From an uncultured Alphaproteobacteria bacterium (GTDB taxonomy: Bacteria > Pseudomonadota > Alphaproteobacteria > HIMB59 > GCA-002718135): DNA of 64,000 nucleotides. A program made the position numbers and the translations under genes. The stretch lies in NCBI GenBank assembly GCA_902571865.1, contig CACGDO010000002.1, positions 162,193-226,192 of the forward strand, written 5' to 3'. Below are positions 24,879 through 34,858 of this stretch, piece by piece. The notes under the pieces are model-generated. The model made no database searches and was not told where the DNA came from. It saw only the letters and a program-made list of their open reading frames with translations. Numbering within the stretch: position 1 is the stretch's first letter; every line of letters starts with the position of its first letter.

Positions 24879-25529
24879 ATGAAAAATATACCTCTAAAAA
24901 TTTGTGGCATAACAAATGTGAAATCTGTTGAAGTGGCACATAAAAGTAAAATAAAATCATTGGGTTTTGCAAGTAAAAATTTAAATGGACCAAACACAGT
25001 TAGTGATAAAAAAATACAATCATTAATTAAAGAATGTAAAAATTATAAGATAGAATCAGTGCTTCTGACTCGGTATGTATCTTTAGACAAGCTAATAGAG
25101 CAAATAGATTTTACAAAACCAAAGACAATTTCATGTTCATATCATTTTCCCAAAAAAGATTTATTAAAAATAAAAAAAATATTTAGAAGATTAAAAATTG
25201 GTATTGCAATTAATCCAGAAAATTTTGATAAAAAATACATTGAATCAATTAGAAAAATTGTTGATGTTATTTATTTTGATATGAATGTTTATAGGAAAAA
25301 GAGTATTAAAAAGTATTCATTGAGAAAAAGTATTAAACAAATACAGTTTATAAAAAGTAAAAATATTCCAGTTTATATTGGTGGCGGTATAGACAAAAAA
25401 AATGTTTCCACCATTCTAAAACAAATAACACCTTTTGGATTAGATATTTCTAGAAGCTTGAAAAATCAGAGAAATTTAATTTCTAAATCAAAACTCAAGG
25501 ATTTTTTAAATCAAATTTCGGTAGGATAA
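24879..25529 (+). CDS. TrpF-like TIM-barrel protein, divergent, activity uncertain
   Basis: This 216-residue protein starts with LKICGITN, the phosphoribosylanthranilate isomerase signature containing the catalytic Cys (Cys9). It ends with YIGGGIDKKNV and GLDISRS, which match the two phosphate-binding loops of TrpF. An Asp in VIYFDMN may correspond to the catalytic general acid. However, the conserved GGxGxxFDW loop that should follow that Asp is absent, and the first loop (FVFxPKSxRY) is shortened. It may be a diverged TrpF or an Amadori-type isomerase with another substrate. It converges on the folate operon (24-base overlap with folK). Confidence 0.65.
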   Translation: MKNIPLKICGITNVKSVEVAHKSKIKSLGFASKNLNGPNTVSDKKIQSLIKECKNYKIESVLLTRYVSLDKLIEQIDFTKPKTISCSYHFPKKDLLKIKKIFRRLKIGIAINPENFDKKYIESIRKIVDVIYFDMNVYRKKSIKKYSLRKSIKQIQFIKSKNIPVYIGGGIDKKNVSTILKQITPFGLDISRSLKNQRNLISKSKLKDFLNQISVG

Positions 25530-26006
25530 ACGTTTAATAATATATTTATTTTGCAACTCTTGCGATAAGACTTTTACTGATTTTTTTTCAAGCGGATGTC
25601 TAAAAAATGGATCAATATCAAGTATTGGATATAACACAAAATCTCTTTCAGCTGCTCTTGGGTGAGGAATTATTAAATTTTTTTTATTAAATATTTGTTT
25701 GCCAAAAAAAATAATATCCAAATCAATGTTTCTTGGACCATTGATAATTTTTTTATTTTTTTTTAATTTTTTTTCAATTTCATAAATATTATTTATTAAT
25801 TCTAATGGCTGCTGGTTGGTTAATAGTTTTATTGCGGTGTTAAAAAAATTACTTTGCGATTTGTATCCATAAGGAGAAGAAACATAAATATTTGCAAATT
25901 TTTTTATATTACCAATATTTTTTAACTCTCTAACAGCACACCGTAAATTAAATATAGCATGACCTAGATTTGAGCCAAGTGCGATTATTGTTTCAGTTTG
26001 ATACAC
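25506..26006 (-). CDS. folK: 6-hydroxymethyl-dihydropterin pyrophosphokinase (HPPK)
   Basis: This 166-residue protein has the HPPK start IALGSNLGHA, the GPRNIDLDIIFFG signature with the two magnesium-binding Asp residues, and IPHPRAAERDFVLYP near the C-terminus. It transfers pyrophosphate from ATP to 6-hydroxymethyl-7,8-dihydropterin, making the substrate for FolP. The frame starts with GTG at 26004-26006, inside the last 14 bases of folB. It is the last gene of the six-gene folate operon. Confidence 0.94.
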   Translation of the reverse strand: MYQTETIIALGSNLGHAIFNLRCAVRELKNIGNIKKFANIYVSSPYGYKSQSNFFNTAIKLLTNQQPLELINNIYEIEKKLKKNKKIINGPRNIDLDIIFFGKQIFNKKNLIIPHPRAAERDFVLYPILDIDPFFRHPLEKKSVKVLSQELQNKYIIKRLSYRNLI

Positions 26007-26337
26007 TTAGTGAGTCAGCTCCATATTTTTTTGCTACAGCTGTTTTATTAATTGTAATTTTAACTTTTTTAATTTTAAATTTTTTTTCAAGAACATTAGA
26101 TGTTTTTATTATTAAATGCTCAAGAGTATGAGATTGAGACTCCTTTATGAAGGTTTTTAAATATTTTGTAATAGATGAATAATCCTTCACATTATTTATA
26201 TTATTTAAATCTAGTGAGTTTTTAACAGGATAACTAAATTCTAATGTTACCTTTAACAACTGTTTTTTCTTTCTCTCTTGAGCAGTGATGCCTATATTTG
26301 CACTGATGGATAAGTTTTTAATTTCTACTTTGAACAT
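25993..26337 (-). CDS. folB: Dihydroneopterin aldolase
   Basis: This 114-residue protein begins VEIKNLSISANIGITAQERKK, fitting FolB (core NIGITAQER, whose Glu contacts the pterin). A central DYSSI, then SHTLEHLIIKTS, and a C-terminal KVKITINKTAVA follow the family pattern. It cleaves dihydroneopterin to 6-hydroxymethyl-dihydropterin and glycolaldehyde. It overlaps folP by 13 bases upstream and folK by 14 bases downstream. Confidence 0.92.
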   Translation of the reverse strand: MFKVEIKNLSISANIGITAQERKKKQLLKVTLEFSYPVKNSLDLNNINNVKDYSSITKYLKTFIKESQSHTLEHLIIKTSNVLEKKFKIKKVKITINKTAVAKKYGADSLSVSN

Positions 26338-27143
26338 AGTTTTTCAAAAATTTTTAATGATTGAGACGTTTCTTTTATGTCGTGAACTCTAAATATATCT
26401 ACTCCCTTTTGATAACAATATAATGCAGAAGCGATTGAACCTCCCAATCTTTGATTTGTTTCACTCTTATCTATGAAGTTGATCCAGCTTTTTCTAGATG
26501 ATCCTAATAGTAATCCATATCCCTTAAACTTAAATTGATTAATTTTTTGCATGATTTCTATATTTTGTTTTAAATTTTTACCAAAACCAATACCTGGGTC
26601 AAACCAAACTTTGGATGAAGGAATTTTTATTTTTTCTAATTGTTTAATTTTCTGAAGAAATATTTTTTTAATATCTTGTACAACATTATTATATGAGTGT
26701 ATTTTCTTTTGCATAGTTTTGGGTGGCGCAGGTGTGTGCATTAAAATTAAACCTGTTTTAAATTTTTTAGTTAAAAAGAATAAATCTTCTGAGCCACCAA
26801 ACACATCATTTATAATATGTGCTCCCATATTTAATGCATATTCTTGAGTTTCAATTTTATTAGTATCAACCGATATGACAAATTTATTTTTTGGTAATTT
26901 TTTTAATATCGGATCTAATCTTTTAACTTCTTCTATGTGTGTTAATGGATCTGAACCAGGTCTTGTACTTTCTGCCCCAATATCAATAATACTTGCTCCA
27001 TTTTTAACCATTTCTTTGATATTTTTTAGTGCATCTGAACTTTTAAAACTCTTTCCACCATCACTAAAAGAGTCAGGAGTAACATTGCATATTCCCATTA
27101 CCGTTGGACTAGATAGTTTAAAATTATATTTTCCTAATTTCAT
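26325..27143 (-). CDS. folP: Dihydropteroate synthase
   Basis: This 272-residue protein has both DHPS signatures: MGICNVTPDSFSDGGK near residue 16 and IDIGAESTRPGSDP near residue 56. WFDPGIGFGK and the late LLGSSRKSW also match. It joins p-aminobenzoate to the pterin pyrophosphate made by FolK. pABA is supplied by pabA, pabB and pabC, encoded immediately upstream. The start overlaps the pabC stop by four bases. Confidence 0.95.
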   Translation of the reverse strand: MKLGKYNFKLSSPTVMGICNVTPDSFSDGGKSFKSSDALKNIKEMVKNGASIIDIGAESTRPGSDPLTHIEEVKRLDPILKKLPKNKFVISVDTNKIETQEYALNMGAHIINDVFGGSEDLFFLTKKFKTGLILMHTPAPPKTMQKKIHSYNNVVQDIKKIFLQKIKQLEKIKIPSSKVWFDPGIGFGKNLKQNIEIMQKINQFKFKGYGLLLGSSRKSWINFIDKSETNQRLGGSIASALYCYQKGVDIFRVHDIKETSQSLKIFEKLCSK

Positions 27144-27895
27144 TTCAATAATATTTTTGAATATTTTTTTGATAAATAATTATATATTTTCATTGAAGAC
27201 CTATACCAATTAAATTGTTTAATAAAAGAAATACTAACCACACCTTTACCAGAACCAACTAGAAGTATTTCACTAAATTGATGTAAACTAGAAATATTAA
27301 TATCTGTTCTATGAATTTTATAAGGTAGATTTTTAATTAAGTATTCTAGAGTAATTCCATGATAATAGTAATTTTTTGGAGTGAATAATTTATTACCGTT
27401 TACAAAAATTAAATTGGTCGTAGAGCCTTCTAAAATTTTGTTGCTAAAATAAAAAAGAATCTCTTCTTTTTGTAAATTAATTTTTTTTTGTAAAGAAATT
27501 ATTTTTTTGTATTGTAAGTTTTTGAAGTTAGGTAAAACCCGTTGGAATCTAAAAAATTTTGCAGTAAAATACTTATGATCTTTGTTTCGTTTACGTACAG
27601 ATAATGAGATTATTTTTTTTGTGACTGCAATTCTTAGTAGGTGATCGTAATTTTTAATTTTAGAATATTTATTTAAAAAATTAGTTAAAAAATTTTTTGA
27701 AATTTTAATATCAATGCCAAAGTATCTTAAATCTTTATTTAGTTTTTTTAAATGCTGATCAACTAAGATAAAATTTGGCTCTTTGCCTAATAGTCTAATG
27801 GTTGTAAAGATGCCCTTGTATCCCCAAAGAGAATTGAACTTTAGTAATTTAAAATTCTTAGCGTGAAAGGATTTTTTTAATAAGATATTTTCCAT
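27140..27895 (-). CDS. pabC: Aminodeoxychorismate lyase (class IV PLP enzyme)
   Basis: This 251-residue protein has the fold-type IV aminotransferase/lyase signature LEGSTTNLIFVNGNKLFTP, with a plausible PLP lysine in QYKKI. It would release p-aminobenzoate and pyruvate from aminodeoxychorismate. The general sequence is very Lys/Asn/Ile rich and fairly divergent, so the call leans on the EGSTTN motif and on the pabA/pabB context. Its ATG lies 38 bases inside the 3' end of pabA, the longest same-strand overlap in the window. Confidence 0.85.
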   Translation of the reverse strand: MENILLKKSFHAKNFKLLKFNSLWGYKGIFTTIRLLGKEPNFILVDQHLKKLNKDLRYFGIDIKISKNFLTNFLNKYSKIKNYDHLLRIAVTKKIISLSVRKRNKDHKYFTAKFFRFQRVLPNFKNLQYKKIISLQKKINLQKEEILFYFSNKILEGSTTNLIFVNGNKLFTPKNYYYHGITLEYLIKNLPYKIHRTDINISSLHQFSEILLVGSGKGVVSISFIKQFNWYRSSMKIYNYLSKKYSKILLK

Positions 27896-28415
27896 GTGGA
27901 GTTAAAAATGAATCTGGGTGAAACTGTAATCCATAGACTTTATTAATATCATCTTCAACCGCCATTGCTACATTTGTTTTTACACAACGCATTGTAATTA
28001 TCATTGATTGAGAAACAAATGGTTCAGCCATTTTTAAGGAATGATATCGACCTCCAAGGAAATTAAAATTTTTTTTAAAAATTGATTTATCGTTAGTAAC
28101 TTTAATATGACTCTGATAGCCATGAAGAATATTTTTTTGTTGAACTATTTTAGCTCCTTCACAAAAAACTATTTGTTGGAAACCTAAGCATATTCCTAAT
28201 ATTTTTTTCTTTCCTTTATATTTATTGTAAATCTTAGTTGTTAATGGATAATCTTTTGGTTCACCAGGGCCTGGTGAAAGAACGATGGTCGAAGATTTTT
28301 CTAGTTTTGTTTGATTTATTTCATAATAATTTGAAACAAATGTTGGCTCAATACTATCTAGTAGATGAGCTAAATTGTATGTGAATGAGTCTTCATGATC
28401 AATGAGATAAATCAT
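27858..28415 (-). CDS. pabA: Aminodeoxychorismate synthase glutamine amidotransferase subunit
   Basis: This 185-residue class I glutaminase begins IYLIDHEDSFTYNL, typical of PabA/TrpG. It has the oxyanion PGPGEP loop, the nucleophile motif LGICLGFQ, and a C-terminal GLQFHPDSF carrying the catalytic His; the usual following Glu is Asp here. It supplies ammonia to PabB. PabA and TrpG cannot be separated by sequence, so it might serve anthranilate synthesis as well. It overlaps pabB by one base. Confidence 0.92.
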   Translation of the reverse strand: MIYLIDHEDSFTYNLAHLLDSIEPTFVSNYYEINQTKLEKSSTIVLSPGPGEPKDYPLTTKIYNKYKGKKKILGICLGFQQIVFCEGAKIVQQKNILHGYQSHIKVTNDKSIFKKNFNFLGGRYHSLKMAEPFVSQSMIITMRCVKTNVAMAVEDDINKVYGLQFHPDSFLTPHGKYLIKKILSR

Positions 28416-29620
28416 TAGTTAAATAGATCTAAAAGCGATTTAGCTTTAATATAATTTTCATTATATTCTTTTTTTGCAGTACTACCTAAGATCACACCAC
28501 TAGCAACTGATAATTCAATATCATTTTTGAAATTAAGTAGTGTTCTAATCATTATGTTAAATCGCATATCACCATTTGAATGTATAATTCCAAAACTGCC
28601 TGTATAAATATTTCTGTCAAATTTTTCTTTTCTATTTAGAAGTTGAATAGTACTAATTTTTGGACAACCAATCACTGAACCTCCTGGCATTAAAGAAGAA
28701 ATTATATCATGGTTACTCATTTTATTTTTTATAACTCCCTTAATTGTCGTTACGTAATGAAAAAGATCACGATATTCCTCAACCTTTTTTAGTTTATCTA
28801 TTTTTACAGATCCAGTTTTACAAATTTTAGACAGATCATTTCTTTCCATATCAACAATCATATTATGTTCTTTAGTTTCTTTTTCATTTCTTCTAAAGAA
28901 TGTGAGAGCTTTATTTTTATTTAACTGCTTTGTTTTTCTTAATGTTCCAGCAATAGGTTTAGTTCTAATTGTGTTATCTTTTTTCAATATGAGTGTCTCT
29001 GGTGAACAACTTACGATATTATAGTCTTTTTCCCTGATAAGAAAACTTTCAGGTGATTCATTCATTTTCATTAGCTTCCAAAAAAGATCAATAGAATTGA
29101 TATTACCTTTTTTCGAATATGTTTGAGCTATTTTAATTTGATAAGTTTTTCCCTGTTTAATATTTTTAGAGAAATCATTAAATATCTTAGAGTACTGCTT
29201 TAAAGATAAATTAAGATTAAACTTTTTATTTAACTGTAAATATTTTTTTGTATTGATACTTATATTTCTAAAATTGGCTTTAATGCTTTTGATTACTATT
29301 TTTTTACCAATACTAATTTTAGTTTTTGGCTTGTAAAATACGCCGCTATGAAAATTTTTAGATTGCTGTTTTGGAAACTTTATTCCTATATTTTCACAAA
29401 GAAGCTTATAACCAAAGAAACCAACATAACAATTCAATTCTTCAATCTTAGATTTTTTTGACTTTGATTGGATATTAAGAAAATATTTTAGATTTTTTTT
29501 ATTAATAATAATTCTTCTAGAAAAATCAGTATAGATATCATAACCCTTATCAGTTTTGTAAATTATAAGAGGTTTATCTGATTGATATAGTCTATTTAGA
29601 TATTCTTTATTGTTCAGCAC
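28415..29620 (-). CDS. pabB: Aminodeoxychorismate synthase component I (PabB), PIAGT type
   Basis: This 401-residue chorismate-binding enzyme has SCSPETL, EHNMIVDMERNDL and the PGGSVIGCPK motif that favours PabB over TrpE (usually PAGTxxGAPK). In the catalytic motif it reads KPIAGT (Ala224), where E. coli PabB has PIKGT with its nucleophilic lysine. It therefore belongs to the lysine-less class and probably uses a TrpE-like direct amination. The N-terminal domain is short. The start is GTG at 29618-29620. The neighbouring pabC and fol genes argue for pABA rather than anthranilate. Confidence 0.87.
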   Translation of the reverse strand: MLNNKEYLNRLYQSDKPLIIYKTDKGYDIYTDFSRRIIINKKNLKYFLNIQSKSKKSKIEELNCYVGFFGYKLLCENIGIKFPKQQSKNFHSGVFYKPKTKISIGKKIVIKSIKANFRNISINTKKYLQLNKKFNLNLSLKQYSKIFNDFSKNIKQGKTYQIKIAQTYSKKGNINSIDLFWKLMKMNESPESFLIREKDYNIVSCSPETLILKKDNTIRTKPIAGTLRKTKQLNKNKALTFFRRNEKETKEHNMIVDMERNDLSKICKTGSVKIDKLKKVEEYRDLFHYVTTIKGVIKNKMSNHDIISSLMPGGSVIGCPKISTIQLLNRKEKFDRNIYTGSFGIIHSNGDMRFNIMIRTLLNFKNDIELSVASGVILGSTAKKEYNENYIKAKSLLDLFN

Positions 29621-29648
29621 TTGATTCTATTATAATTAGGATACTTAT

Positions 29649-30071
29649 ATGAAAAGTTTTTTTACTAAAATATTCTTTTTTGGCTTAACAGTCACATGGT
29701 CTTTAGGTCTTTTTGCACATGGAACTATCATTTTTCCAAATGTAGAACATGGTGATGGTTACATTGATGTTAAGATATATGACTCAAAAGAGAGCTTTTT
29801 GGATGAAGAATTAGCAATTGAGAGCGTTAGAAAAAGAGTGCAAAAGGGTGAGGTTGTAGTTCCTTTGAGTAAGATACATGAAGGAAAAATAGCAATTGTT
29901 GCCTATCACGATGAAGATTCAGATGGAAAATTAAAGACTGGATTATTCTGGAGACCAAAAGAAGGTTTTGCCTTTAGTAATAATTATCAACCAAAAGGTC
30001 CTCCATCATTTGAAAAAGCTGCAATCATTTTAGTTCATGGCGAACCCGTGGTAATAGAACTTAATTATTAA
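29649..30071 (+). CDS. Secreted DUF2141 family protein
   Basis: This 140-residue protein has a signal peptide (residues 1-24, cleavage near LFA-HG) and the DUF2141 pattern. That pattern includes YIDVKIYDSKESFLDEE, the VAYHDEDSDGKLKTG segment and GFAFSNN; the acidic HDEDSDGKL stretch is likely to bind a cation. The family is periplasmic or extracellular and of unknown function. It diverges from pabB and is followed 11 bases later by cysS. Confidence 0.85.
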   Translation: MKSFFTKIFFFGLTVTWSLGLFAHGTIIFPNVEHGDGYIDVKIYDSKESFLDEELAIESVRKRVQKGEVVVPLSKIHEGKIAIVAYHDEDSDGKLKTGLFWRPKEGFAFSNNYQPKGPPSFEKAAIILVHGEPVVIELNY

Positions 30072-30082
30072 AAATTATATTG

Positions 30083-31465
30083 ATGTCATTACAGTTACAA
30101 AACACATTAAGTGGTAAAAAAGAATTTTTTAAACCAGTTAATCCAGATCATGTAAGAATATATGCTTGCGGTCCAACTGTTTACAATTTTGCGCACATAG
30201 GTAATGCGCGTATGGCAGTTGTAAATGATTTATTAGTCCGTGTATTAAAAACACAATTTAAACAAGTGACCTATGTATCTAATATCACTGATATTGATGA
30301 CAAGATTATAGAAGCTTCTAAAGAAACAGGTGAGGATATTAGTGTTATCACAAATAAATATACAGAGATTTACAATAATGACATGAGTGCACTTGGCGTT
30401 AATCTTCCTGATATTCAACCAAGGGCAACTGATCATATTAAAGAAATGATCGAATTAATAAAAAAATTAATTGATGAAAATAAAGCTTATGAAAAAGAGG
30501 GTCATGTTTTATTTCATGTGCCAAGTTTTGATAATTATGGAATTCTTTCAAAAAGAAATAGAGATGAACAAATAGCTGGAAGCCGTGTTGAAGTAGCGCC
30601 GTTCAAAAAAGATCCAGCAGATTTTATTTTATGGAAACCATCTCCCTCACCCTTACCTGGTTGGGATTCACCTTGGGGATTTGGAAGACCAGGATGGCAT
30701 TTAGAGTGCTCCGTTATGTCAGAAAAATCATTAGGCCTTCCTTTTGATATCCATAGCGGTGGTATTGACTTGGTGTTTCCGCATCATGAAAATGAAATAG
30801 CACAAACTTGTTCCATATCTGAAAATAAAGATCCTAAAGATTTTGCAACTTATTGGTTTCATAATGGATTTGTTAATGTTGAGGGAGAAAAAATGTCAAA
30901 GTCAATTGGCAATATTAGACTCGTTCATGATCTCAATAAAAAATACAAGGGAGAGGTTTTGCGATTAACATTGTTGTCAGCTCACTACAAACAGCCATTG
31001 AACTGGACAGAAGAAATCATTGAACAAAATAGCAAAATGATAGATCGACTTTATAGAGTTCTATTAGAGTTGTCAGAAGTTGAAATAAATTCTAACTTAC
31101 CTTCTGATTCTATAATGGAATCATTTTTAGATGATTTGAATACACCTAAAGTCATTGCAAAACTTAATGAAGAAGCAAATGATGCTTCATCTGCATCTGA
31201 TGAAAGAAAAAAAGAAATCAAAAAAAATCTTCTTTCTGCCGGTAAAATATTAGGTATTCTTGAAGATGATCCAGGAAATTGGTTAGGTTATAATCAAAAA
31301 AATACTGAAAATGCTGAAGAAATTGAAAGGTTGATAAATGAACGTAATGAAGCTAGACGCAGTAAAAATTTTAATTTGGCAGACACTATTAGAGACACAT
31401 TAAAAGATAAAGGCATAGAAATAGAAGATACTGATAAAGGGACGATTTGGCGGAAATCTAGATGA
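30083..31465 (+). CDS. cysS: Cysteinyl-tRNA synthetase
   Basis: This 460-residue class I synthetase has the early [17 protein letters not shown] region (zinc Cys and HIGH-like HIGN), the zinc-site [10 protein letters not shown] and HHENEIAQ, and the KMSKS motif ([10 protein letters not shown]). It charges tRNA-Cys in the cytoplasm. I use the ATG at 30083; a TTG three bases earlier is less likely. The stop overlaps the thrS start by four bases, which couples two tRNA synthetases. Confidence 0.96.
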   Translation: MSLQLQNTLSGKKEFFKPVNPDHVRIYACGPTVYNFAHIGNARMAVVNDLLVRVLKTQFKQVTYVSNITDIDDKIIEASKETGEDISVITNKYTEIYNNDMSALGVNLPDIQPRATDHIKEMIELIKKLIDENKAYEKEGHVLFHVPSFDNYGILSKRNRDEQIAGSRVEVAPFKKDPADFILWKPSPSPLPGWDSPWGFGRPGWHLECSVMSEKSLGLPFDIHSGGIDLVFPHHENEIAQTCSISENKDPKDFATYWFHNGFVNVEGEKMSKSIGNIRLVHDLNKKYKGEVLRLTLLSAHYKQPLNWTEEIIEQNSKMIDRLYRVLLELSEVEINSNLPSDSIMESFLDDLNTPKVIAKLNEEANDASSASDERKKEIKKNLLSAGKILGILEDDPGNWLGYNQKNTENAEEIERLINERNEARRSKNFNLADTIRDTLKDKGIEIEDTDKGTIWRKSR

Positions 31466-33387
31466 GTGAAAAGATAATAATTACATTTCCAGATGGAAAT
31501 AAAAAAGAAGTTGATAAAGGCATCAATGGTCTTGAATTGGCATCACAAATTTCTAAATCTCTTGCAAAAGAATCAGTCGCTATAAAAATTAATAAAGAGA
31601 TAAAAGATATTAATTTACCTATTAATGGTGATGCATCTGTAGCAATTTTAAAAAGAGATAGCGAGGAAGCACTTGAATTAATACGACATGATTGTGCTCA
31701 TGTAATGGCAGAAGCTGTCCAAGAATTATTTCCTGGAACACAAGTTACAATTGGTCCAGCAATTGAAAATGGTTTCTATTATGATTTTGCAAGAGAGGAA
31801 CCTTTTACTGTTGCTGATCTTCCAAAAATTGAAAAGAAGATGCATGAAATCATTCAAAGAAACAAAAATTTTATAAGAGAAGTATGGTCTAAAGAAGAAT
31901 CAATAAAACATTTTAAAGATAAAGGTGAAAACTACAAAGTTGAGTTAATTAATGATCTGCCTGATAATGAGGAAATCAGTATTTATAAACAAGGTGATTG
32001 GTTAGACTTGTGCAGAGGTCCTCATATGGTTTCAACAAAACAAATTGGTAAAGCATTTAAATTAATGAAAGTTGCTGGTGCTTACTGGCGAGGTGACTCA
32101 TCTAATACAATGCTAACAAGAATTTATGGAACAGCCTGGGCAACAGAAAACGATCTTGAACAACACCTTTTACAAATTGAAGAAGCAGAAAAAAGAGATC
32201 ATCGAAAACTGGGAAGGGAAATGGATTTATTTCATTTTCAGGAAGAGGCTCCTGGAGCAGTTTTTTGGCATCCTAAAGGTTGGACATTATTCCAATCGTT
32301 AATAAATTATATGCGAAACAGACAAGACAAGGCAGGTTACGTAGAAACTAATACGCCTGACATGATGGATAAGTCTCTTTGGGAAACATCTGGTCACTGG
32401 GATAAATTTAGTGACATGATGTTTAGAACTGAAGCAAAAGACGATAAAATTTACGCTATCAAACCAATGAATTGCCCTGGTGCTGTAGAAATTTTTAAAC
32501 AAGGTTTAAAAAGTTATAGAGACTTACCATTTCTATTATCTGAATTCGGAAAAGTACATCGTTATGAACCATCTGGTGCACTTCATGGATTAATGAGGGT
32601 AAGAGCATTCACACAAGATGATGCACATATATTTTGTACAGAAGATCAAATTACACAAGAGAGTAAAACGGTATGTGATTTAATACTTAGTATTTATAAG
32701 GATTTTGGTTTTGATAATGTTAGAATTAAATTTTCTGACCGTCCTGAAAAACGCGTAGGTGATGATGCTATTTGGGATAAAGCTGAGGCTGCATTAATGC
32801 AAGCTATGGAAGCGACAGGTCTTGAGTACACACTCAACCCAGGAGAAGGTGCATTTTACGGTCCAAAATTAGAGTTTGTTTTACGTGATGCAATCGGCAG
32901 AGACTGGCAATGTGGAACACTGCAAGTAGATTTAAATTTACCTGGAAGATTAGGGGCTACTTATATTGGAGAAGATGGAAATAAAAAAATACCAGTAATG
33001 TTGCATAGAGCTCTATTTGGTTCCTTAGAGAGATTTACCGGCATTCTAATTGAACATTATGCAGGTCATCTTCCCTTTTGGCTTTCACCATTGCAAGCAG
33101 TTGTTGCTACAATTACATCTGATACTGATGAGTATGCATATGAAGTACAAAAAGCATTAGTATCAAAAGGAATTAGGGCCGAAATAGATACACGTAATGA
33201 AAAAATTGGTTATAAAATACGTGAACACAGTAATAGTAAAGTTCCAGCAATTATCGCTGTTGGAAAAAAAGAAGCTCAAGATAAAACAGTGTCCGTTAGA
33301 AGAATTGGATCTTCTGAAACAAAGACCTTTAAATTAGAAGATATTGTTACTAGCTTATCTAAAGAAGCAAAATCACCAATAGAATAA
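31462..33387 (+). CDS. thrS: Threonyl-tRNA synthetase
   Basis: This 641-residue class II synthetase has an N-terminal TGS domain (residues 1-60), the editing domain with [16 protein letters not shown], the catalytic core with [10 protein letters not shown] and [23 protein letters not shown], and a C-terminal anticodon-binding domain. Zinc ligands in the core (Cys in MNCPG, His in QDDAHIF and later HR in MLHRALFGS) are present. The full normal length is present. It lies between cysS and hemB, with three bases before hemB. Confidence 0.96.
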   Translation: MSEKIIITFPDGNKKEVDKGINGLELASQISKSLAKESVAIKINKEIKDINLPINGDASVAILKRDSEEALELIRHDCAHVMAEAVQELFPGTQVTIGPAIENGFYYDFAREEPFTVADLPKIEKKMHEIIQRNKNFIREVWSKEESIKHFKDKGENYKVELINDLPDNEEISIYKQGDWLDLCRGPHMVSTKQIGKAFKLMKVAGAYWRGDSSNTMLTRIYGTAWATENDLEQHLLQIEEAEKRDHRKLGREMDLFHFQEEAPGAVFWHPKGWTLFQSLINYMRNRQDKAGYVETNTPDMMDKSLWETSGHWDKFSDMMFRTEAKDDKIYAIKPMNCPGAVEIFKQGLKSYRDLPFLLSEFGKVHRYEPSGALHGLMRVRAFTQDDAHIFCTEDQITQESKTVCDLILSIYKDFGFDNVRIKFSDRPEKRVGDDAIWDKAEAALMQAMEATGLEYTLNPGEGAFYGPKLEFVLRDAIGRDWQCGTLQVDLNLPGRLGATYIGEDGNKKIPVMLHRALFGSLERFTGILIEHYAGHLPFWLSPLQAVVATITSDTDEYAYEVQKALVSKGIRAEIDTRNEKIGYKIREHSNSKVPAIIAVGKKEAQDKTVSVRRIGSSETKTFKLEDIVTSLSKEAKSPIE

Positions 33388-33390
33388 AAA

Positions 33391-34392
33391 ATGAATAACA
33401 TGCAAGGTAAGTTTCCTAGTACAAGGCTTAGACGTAATAGAATGAAAGAATTCTCTCGCCGTTTAGTTGCTGAAAATACACTTAGTGTTAATGATTTAAT
33501 CTTGCCTCTATTTGTATGCGAGGGAAACAAGATTGATGATCCTATTAATTCGATGCCTGGTGTAAGCAGATACTCTATTGATAAACTTTTAAGCGAAGTA
33601 GAAAAAGCTGTTAAATTTAATATTCCTGCTATTGCAATTTTTCCGCAAATTGAAAGTGGTCTTAAAAATTCTGAGGGGAGTTTAGCTGTAGATGAAAACA
33701 ACTTGGTGTGCAGATCCATTAAAAGTATCAAAAAAGATTTTCCAAATATTGGTATCGTGTGTGATGTTGCGTTAGATCCTTTTACGGACCATGGGCATGA
33801 TGGTTTAGTTATAAATGATAAAATAGATAATGATAAAACTTTGGAGGTTTTGGAACAACAAGCTCTAATCCAAGCGAATGCTGGTTGTGATGTAATTGCC
33901 CCATCAGATATGATGGATGGAAGAGTTGGAAGAATAAGAAGTGCATTAGATTCAAATAATTTAACAGATACCCTAATACTTTCTTATGCTGCAAAATATG
34001 CTTCAGGTTTTTATGGGCCTTTTAGAGATGCTATAGGTTCTGGTTCTAATTTAGGTAAAGATGGTAAATTAACATATCAAATGGATCCATCAAACAGTGA
34101 TGAAGCCATTAGAGAAGTTGGATTAGATATAAGCGAAGGTGCAGATATGGTAATGGTTAAGCCTGGTATGCCTTATCTTGACATTATTTCTAGAATAAAA
34201 TCAGAATTTAAAGTTCCAACTTTTGCCTACCAAGTATCTGGTGAATATTCGATGATAAAAGAGTCAATTAATAAAGGTTGGCTTAATGAAAAAGTTGTAA
34301 TGGAATCTCTTTTATCTTTTAAAAGAGCAGGGGCAAATGGTATACTGACTTACTTTGCATTAGAAGCTGCTGAAAAATTAAAAAATGGATAA
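33391..34392 (+). CDS. hemB: Porphobilinogen synthase (delta-aminolevulinate dehydratase)
   Basis: This 333-residue enzyme condenses two 5-aminolevulinates to porphobilinogen for heme. Both active-site lysines are visible ([17 protein letters not shown] region and MVKPGMPY). The metal-loop reads [14 protein letters not shown] with Asp in place of the cysteines of zinc-type enzymes, so it belongs to the magnesium/potassium-dependent class. The C-terminus overlaps hisI by eight bases. Confidence 0.96.
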   Translation: MNNMQGKFPSTRLRRNRMKEFSRRLVAENTLSVNDLILPLFVCEGNKIDDPINSMPGVSRYSIDKLLSEVEKAVKFNIPAIAIFPQIESGLKNSEGSLAVDENNLVCRSIKSIKKDFPNIGIVCDVALDPFTDHGHDGLVINDKIDNDKTLEVLEQQALIQANAGCDVIAPSDMMDGRVGRIRSALDSNNLTDTLILSYAAKYASGFYGPFRDAIGSGSNLGKDGKLTYQMDPSNSDEAIREVGLDISEGADMVMVKPGMPYLDIISRIKSEFKVPTFAYQVSGEYSMIKESINKGWLNEKVVMESLLSFKRAGANGILTYFALEAAEKLKNG

Positions 34393-34858
34393 CATTCAAT
34401 TTGAAAAAAGAAAATCTATAGAACAAGTTGAAGAGTCAAGTGAACTGGCTCCAAAATTTGATTCAAATGGTCTAATACCAGTTGTAACAACAGATTTTTC
34501 ATCTGGTGAACTACTTATGCAAGGTTATATGAATGAAGAAGCTTTTAAAAAAACTATAAGTTTGGGTGAAGCTGTTTATTTTTCTAGAAGTAGAAATACC
34601 CTTTGGCACAAAGGTAAAACAAGTGGATTAACGCAGAAGATAAAAGAAATAAGAATTGATGATGATCAAGATTGTGTTTGGTTAAGGGTTGATGTCAAAG
34701 GTGGTGCTAGCTGTCATGTAGGATATAGATCATGTTTTTATAGAAGTATTCCATTGGATAATTCTAGCTCTAAAGTTGTTCTTAAATTTGAAGAGAAAGA
34801 AAAAGTTTTTGATCCTGAAGAAGTATATAAAGGTGCCCCAAATCCTACTAAACTATAA
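34385..34858 (+). CDS. hisI: Phosphoribosyl-AMP cyclohydrolase
   Basis: This 157-residue protein has the zinc-binding [10 protein letters not shown] and [12 protein letters not shown] motifs and [17 protein letters not shown] of HisI. It opens the adenine ring of PR-AMP in histidine synthesis. It is a stand-alone cyclohydrolase; the HisE activity is encoded separately at 58615-58887 with the rest of the histidine operon. Here it sits in a tight hemB-hisI-ribA-cupin run, 24 kb from that operon, with an N-terminal extension of about 25 residues before the core. Confidence 0.94.
   Translation: MDNIQFEKRKSIEQVEESSELAPKFDSNGLIPVVTTDFSSGELLMQGYMNEEAFKKTISLGEAVYFSRSRNTLWHKGKTSGLTQKIKEIRIDDDQDCVWLRVDVKGGASCHVGYRSCFYRSIPLDNSSSKVVLKFEEKEKVFDPEEVYKGAPNPTKL

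Noticed and set aside
25506..29620. Reading the pab genes as a tryptophan (anthranilate) operon because of the adjacent TrpF-like gene
   Set aside because: The operon contains pabC, folP, folB and folK, PabB has the PGGS motif, and the TrpF-like gene is on the opposite strand; a folate operon explains it better.
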